From NCBI RefSeq assembly GCF_030283145.1, contig NZ_JASNWE010000001.1, forward strand, positions 804,690 to 868,689: 64,000 nucleotides of DNA, written 5' to 3'. The notes under the pieces were generated by a model, which made no database searches, was not told where the DNA came from, and saw only the letters and a program-made list of their open reading frames with translations. Numbering within the stretch: position 1 is the stretch's first letter; each line of letters begins with the position of its first letter. The position numbers were made by a program, and so were the translations under genes. Shown here piece by piece: positions 60,330 to 64,000 of the stretch. The DNA comes from Actinomadura xylanilytica. Its GTDB lineage: Bacteria; Actinomycetota; Actinomycetes; Streptosporangiales; Streptosporangiaceae.

Positions 60330-61489
60330 TGGACGGCCTCCTTGCCGAAACGCGGGTGGATCAGCCCCACGCACGCGTAGGGGAACTCCGCTGGGCCGAC
60401 CTCCAGGACGGGAACGTCCCGTTCGGCTGCCAGCAGCCGGATGTGCGTCAGGTCGGGCCCGGCGTCGGCGCGGACGAGGACCTTCCAGGGGACGCGGCGC
60501 AGCAGCACCCGCGTCGTCTCCCCCACGCCCGGCTTGATCAGGTTGAGGTCGTCGACGCCGTGCGCGCGGCCGACGCGCCGCACCGCCTCCCAGCCCGACC
60601 AGTCGGGCGAACGGTCTGCGTCGCGGAGCGCGGGCAGGTCCTTGGCGACGCGTTCGGCGACATCGCCGAACCGCGCGGACACGGTGTCGAGGAACAGTCC
60701 GGACACGTCGTCGGCGGCCAGCTCGGCGTAGGACTTCGCGCCGTGGAAGTCGTCCGGGCCGATCAGCGCGTCGTTCAGCACGGTACGGCTGACCAGCCCC
60801 GACACGGTCGAGTTGAGGCACGCCGAGGGGATGAGGAAATCGTCGCGGGTGCCGTGCAGGGACGTGCAGCGCCCGGGGTCGGCGAGCACCGCGGGCTCGC
60901 CGGGGAACCGGTGCCCGGTCGCGGCGGCGTGCGCGTCGACCGCGGCGGCCAGCTCCCGGGTGATCGCGCCCTTGCCCGTCCAGCCGTCGACGAACAGTAC
61001 GCCGGACGGATCGTGGTGCTCGGCCAGGAACCGCAGCGCCACCCCGTCGATGCCCCGGCCGCGGACGATGCTGACCGCGTAATGGGGCAGGTCGAGCCCG
61101 TGCGCGAACCGCGCCCAGCGCCGCGCCAGCACCCCGACCGGCGTGCCCGCGCGGGCCAGCGAGACCAGCGTGAGGTCGTGGCCGCGCTCGGCGAGGGCCA
61201 GCTCGGTGACCATCGCGGCGGCGTAGGCGACCCGTTCGGCCGACGCCTCCAGCGCCTGGTGGAACAGCCGCCGGTAGGCGGGCCCCGGCTGGTACTCCAC
61301 CGGGAGCGACTCTGCGTAGTGCGCCCGGCCCGCCTGGATGGCGGCCTCGCGCTCCTCGGTGGGCGCCTCCAGCGGCACCGCCGACAGGTCCTTCAGCAGC
61401 CACGCGACATCGGCGGCGGGGTAGCTGCCGAAATCGGGCCCGTACAAGGGGTCCGGCAGGCGCGCGCGCGTGCGGGTCCGGGGGCTCAC
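60326..61489 (-). CDS. StiP/PRTase_1 family protein with C-terminal PELOTA-like domain
   Basis: 387 residues. N-terminal signatures LLKDLSAVPLEAPTEEREAA, HYAESLPVEYQPGPAYRRLF. A PRTase-like core has LVSLARAGTPVGVLARRW and GVLFVDGWTGKGAITRELAA (PRPP-loop-like GWTGKG). The end (LLAAERDVPVLEVGPAEFPY ACVGLI) is PELOTA-like and may bind RNA or a nucleotide. Databases call the family cysteine protease StiP; comparative genomics (Ter systems) instead suggests a phosphoribosyltransferase role in making a nucleoside-like compound. GTG start overlapping the previous stop. Confidence 0.85.
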   Translation of the reverse strand: MSPRTRTRARLPDPLYGPDFGSYPAADVAWLLKDLSAVPLEAPTEEREAAIQAGRAHYAESLPVEYQPGPAYRRLFHQALEASAERVAYAAAMVTELALAERGHDLTLVSLARAGTPVGVLARRWARFAHGLDLPHYAVSIVRGRGIDGVALRFLAEHHDPSGVLFVDGWTGKGAITRELAAAVDAHAAATGHRFPGEPAVLADPGRCTSLHGTRDDFLIPSACLNSTVSGLVSRTVLNDALIGPDDFHGAKSYAELAADDVSGLFLDTVSARFGDVAERVAKDLPALRDADRSPDWSGWEAVRRVGRAHGVDDLNLIKPGVGETTRVLLRRVPWKVLVRADAGPDLTHIRLLAAERDVPVLEVGPAEFPYACVGLIHPRFGKEAVQ

Positions 61490-62934
61490 GGGCGCTCCCC
61501 TCCCCCGCGGAAGGACGGGACGGTGGCGAGGACGACGGGCGCGAGCGCGGCCAGCCGGGCCAGCAGCCCGTCCGCGAGAGCGCGGGTGTCGGCGACGTCG
61601 TCGACCACGAGCACGATCGCGTCGAACGCGCGGGCCGGGTCGCTCCCCGGGGCGACGTTGTAGGCGTACCGCTCGCCCGTCCCGTCGGCCGGGTCGTCGT
61701 GTGCGGGGAAGGCCAGCCGCGTGCGGATGGCGTAGCCCGGGTCGTCGACCGCGAGGACCGGCGAACGGGTCGTCGTGGAGAAGCGGACGTCCACGCGCGG
61801 GAGCATGTCGGCGAGCGCCTCCGCGAGCCGCAGCGGCGCGTACATCAGCTCCTCTGATCCCAGCACCAGCACCCGCCCCTCGGCGCCGGGCAGCCGCGCG
61901 GCGACGCGGCCCGCCATCGCGGGGAGGGCCTCCTCCAGCCGTCCGCGGTCGCCGGGCGAGAACCCGTGCCGCCCGCCGTCGGGCAGCCCCGCCGGCCAGT
62001 CCAGATCGGCCCGGACGACACCGAACCCCGTCCCGGGGGCACCGGTCTCCACGGACCCGGCGGAGAGCCCCGCGACGAGCTGCTGGCCGGCCTCCAGGAC
62101 ACCCTCAGGGAGGCCGACCCGCCCGTGCGCGAGAGCGACCACGTCGATCCGGACGCCGAGCGCCGCGGCGAGCGCCTGCGTCCGCTCCCGGTCGTCCGGG
62201 CCGCGCACGTCCACCAGCGCGGCCACGACGTAGCGGCGGCGCGGCCGGACGGCGTGCAGCGCCTCGATGGTGTTGAGCACGGTGCGGCCGGTGGACAGCT
62301 CGTCGTCGACGAGCACCACCGGGACGTCCCGGTCGAACGCCGCCCGGTCGGCCGGCAGCAGCAGATGGCTGGTGGCGTGGCTGTGCTCCTCCTCGAACCC
62401 GCCGTAGGTGCCGAAACCCGCGACGGGACGCCGGGTGGAGTGCAGGTAGTAGGCCCCGCGCAGGGCGTCGGCGACCGAATGCCCCAGCGACGTGGCCGTC
62501 TCGGCGTAGCCGAGCACCACCGCGTCGACGGGCGGCCCGGACTCGCCCAGCCGGTCACGGAGCGCGGCGGCGGCGCCGGGCGACCCGCCCAGCGATGCCA
62601 GCAGCAGCGGCCCGGACGCGCCGGGACCGGACCCGGCGGCGCCCGTCAGGCGGCCCCGGACCAGCTCGCCCAGCAGCAGCCCCGCCCCGTGCACCAGGCG
62701 CGGATCGGTCGGCACGTGCTTGCCGAGCACCGCCGACACCAGCAGGTGCGCGCGGCGCGGGTTGCGCCGCACCGCCAGCCCCACCAGGTCGCCGAGCCCG
62801 GCGCCCACGGGCCGCTCACCGTCGTCCAGGAGCACCCCGAGGCGCTTGGCGACCCATTCCCCCGGCCAGACGCCGCCGGACCCCGTACCCGGCTCCCGGA
62901 GTGCCCGCGAGTCCTCCACCGGCATCCCGCTCAC
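61486..62934 (-). CDS. Phosphoribosyltransferase with TRSP domain (PRTase_2-TRSP)
   Basis: 482 residues from the GTG at 62934, which overlaps the HpcH gene's stop (GTGA). The PRPP-binding loop is VVLVDDELSTGRTVLNTIEA (about residues 198-217). N-terminal WPGEWVAKRLGVLLDDG; the C-terminal TRSP domain has VLVLGSEELMYAPLRLAEAL, FSTTTRSPVLAVDDPGYAIR and IVLVVDDVADTRAL. Known from Ter-associated operons, where it is proposed to work with the StiP-like and HpcH-like enzymes on a ribosylated metabolite. Biochemistry not established. Confidence 0.88.
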   Translation of the reverse strand: MSGMPVEDSRALREPGTGSGGVWPGEWVAKRLGVLLDDGERPVGAGLGDLVGLAVRRNPRRAHLLVSAVLGKHVPTDPRLVHGAGLLLGELVRGRLTGAAGSGPGASGPLLLASLGGSPGAAAALRDRLGESGPPVDAVVLGYAETATSLGHSVADALRGAYYLHSTRRPVAGFGTYGGFEEEHSHATSHLLLPADRAAFDRDVPVVLVDDELSTGRTVLNTIEALHAVRPRRRYVVAALVDVRGPDDRERTQALAAALGVRIDVVALAHGRVGLPEGVLEAGQQLVAGLSAGSVETGAPGTGFGVVRADLDWPAGLPDGGRHGFSPGDRGRLEEALPAMAGRVAARLPGAEGRVLVLGSEELMYAPLRLAEALADMLPRVDVRFSTTTRSPVLAVDDPGYAIRTRLAFPAHDDPADGTGERYAYNVAPGSDPARAFDAIVLVVDDVADTRALADGLLARLAALAPVVLATVPSFRGGGERP

Positions 62935-64000
62935 GCCTGGCCCGCCCGGCTCAGAACCGCGTCGCCGCGCGCCGGCCCCGCGGGGCCGGCGGCGTCGATC
63001 AGCTCGACGAACGTGACGCCCTCGGCCGCCACCCCGAACACCCGGGCGCGCAGCATCAGCCGCTCGGCCCACGCGCGGTGCGGCTTGGCCTCGTTCATCT
63101 TGTTGGCGTACGAGCTGGCCATCGCGCCGCCACCGGACCAGCCGAGGATGTCGGCGGCGTCGCAGTACTCCTCGTGGGTAACGACCGAGAGCGCGTGCAC
63201 GGTCGCGACATGGCTCGGATGGATGACCGTCTTGCCGGTCAGGCCGTTGGCCTTGTCAAGGTGCACCTCGCGGATCAGCCCGTCCAGGTCGGAGGTGATC
63301 AGCCGCTGCCGCAGCGGCGCGGCGTGCTGCGCCTCGAACGGCGACCGCCGTAGCTGCGGCTTGAACATCCGCTCTCCGGCGGAGAAGTACTCCCACACCG
63401 GCCCGGTCACCACGAAGCCGGTGCCGTCGGCCCGGCCGAGGATGTTGACCACGTCGGAGATCGCGCCCGCGACGGGCCGGATGTCGTAGATCGTCAGGTC
63501 CGGCGGGCGGCGCAGCCCGTAGGCCGCGGACATGTCGGTGGCGCCCAGCCGGATCGCCAGGATCCGGTCGCGGTGCTTGTCGAGCAGCAGCGCCACGTCC
63601 CGCAGCAGCTCAGCGCGGGACTCGGCGTGCACCGCCTCGCGGCTCTCGATCACCGGCATCGCCAGCAGCCGCAGCCCGGTGCGCGCGGCGGTCTCCTCCA
63701 GCGCGTCCAGGAACGGGGCCCCGTCCGCGGCGGTGAACTTGGGCAGCACGAAGCCGGTGACGAGCTCGGCGGCGTCGCCGAGCCGGTCGACCAGGTCGGC
63801 GATCTGCCCGGGGGCGCGGACCCGGACGAACAGCAGCGGGGCGTCGCCGCCCCGCTCGCGCAGGTCGCGGAACTGGGCCACCGCGTTGGCCTCGGCGTCC
63901 GCGACGTCGGCGTCGGCGATGGCGTCTTCCAGGCACACCACCATGCTGGCCACCCCGCGGCGGGCGGCCTTCTGGACGTCGTCGGCGAGCGCCGGACGGG
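62931..64000 (-). CDS. HpcH/HpaI-type aldolase/citrate lyase-like enzyme (5' end outside window)
   Basis: At least 356 residues; the frame is open to the right edge. Seen: VASMVVCLEDAIADADVADA (metal-site Glu-Asp), VTGFVLPKFTAADGAPFLDA, LLAMPVIESREAVHAESRAE, ILAIRLGATDMSAAYGLRRP and KTVIHPSHVATVHALSVVTH, all CitE-like TIM-barrel features. The GGxR-type loop is IRLGATDMS. It is the first visible gene of the four-gene overlapping set; in Ter-type operons this enzyme is proposed to build the carbon part of the metabolite. Upstream ter genes could lie beyond the window. Confidence 0.9.
   Translation of the reverse strand, partial: RPALADDVQKAARRGVASMVVCLEDAIADADVADAEANAVAQFRDLRERGGDAPLLFVRVRAPGQIADLVDRLGDAAELVTGFVLPKFTAADGAPFLDALEETAARTGLRLLAMPVIESREAVHAESRAELLRDVALLLDKHRDRILAIRLGATDMSAAYGLRRPPDLTIYDIRPVAGAISDVVNILGRADGTGFVVTGPVWEYFSAGERMFKPQLRRSPFEAQHAAPLRQRLITSDLDGLIREVHLDKANGLTGKTVIHPSHVATVHALSVVTHEEYCDAADILGWSGGGAMASSYANKMNEAKPHRAWAERLMLRARVFGVAAEGVTFVELIDAAGPAGPARGDAVLSRAGQA

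Overview
The window is about 73% GC and has the codon use, start codons (many GTG, several TTG) and gene families of a filamentous actinobacterium. DUF574-type methyltransferases, a DUF5685 protein, LprG/P55-like and Rv1733c-like proteins and IspG suggest Streptosporangiales/Thermomonosporaceae (Actinomadura-like). That placement is an inference from memory of family distribution, not a database result.

Layout. 1-9 kb: end of a membrane protein gene; TetR regulator divergent from a luciferase-like F420 oxidoreductase; a minus-strand copper set (CopC, CopD-CtaG fusion) followed by a histidine kinase and response regulator; an acyl-CoA ligase. 8.6-18.3 kb: a DUF5685 protein with an extreme cysteine tail behind an XRE-TPR regulator and a PucR-type HTH; then urate/purine breakdown (uraH, NCS2 permease, glycerate kinase), a DUF574 methyltransferase, alanine dehydrogenase, a phosphatase and csoR. 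18.4-28.4 kb: a transporter remnant, MpaB-like oxygenase, cutA, ggt, an amino-acid permease and a four-gene iron-siderophore importer under an iron box. 28.5-31.8 kb: a three-gene operon of a Nudix-type regulator, a VWA protein and a divergent adenylosuccinate synthetase-like enzyme. 31.8-38.7 kb: secreted hydrolase, STAS protein, small proteins, TetR plus crotonase, a DGPF/ECF-sigma pair and tRNA-Met. 38.9-46.5 kb: LprG-like lipoprotein with a P55-like exporter, an HSL-type esterase and a wax ester/triacylglycerol synthase (probable neutral-lipid locus), then a MarR-controlled efflux pump. 46.5-51.8 kb: phosphoesterase, Rpn-like nuclease, a decayed P450, ispG and a LuxR-type ATPase regulator.

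52.49-57.11 kb is an integrated island in the 3' end of tRNA-Asn(GTT), bounded by a 27-bp exact repeat. It has a decayed tyrosine integrase, an IS5-type element, and two cargo genes: a DGQHR (DndB-like) protein and an SRA-like/PD-(D/E)XK protein that looks like a modification-dependent restriction nuclease. This pair is one of the two best candidates for a poorly described system; the other is the Nudix-VWA-PurA-like operon.

57.3-64 kb: a YtxH-like small protein, then a minus-strand run of six genes. The first four overlap by 4 bp each (HpcH-type lyase, PRTase/TRSP, StiP/PRTase-PELOTA, HAD phosphatase) and form the tellurium-resistance-associated biosynthetic module; a glycoside hydrolase and a hypothetical protein follow. 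The HpcH gene runs off the right edge.
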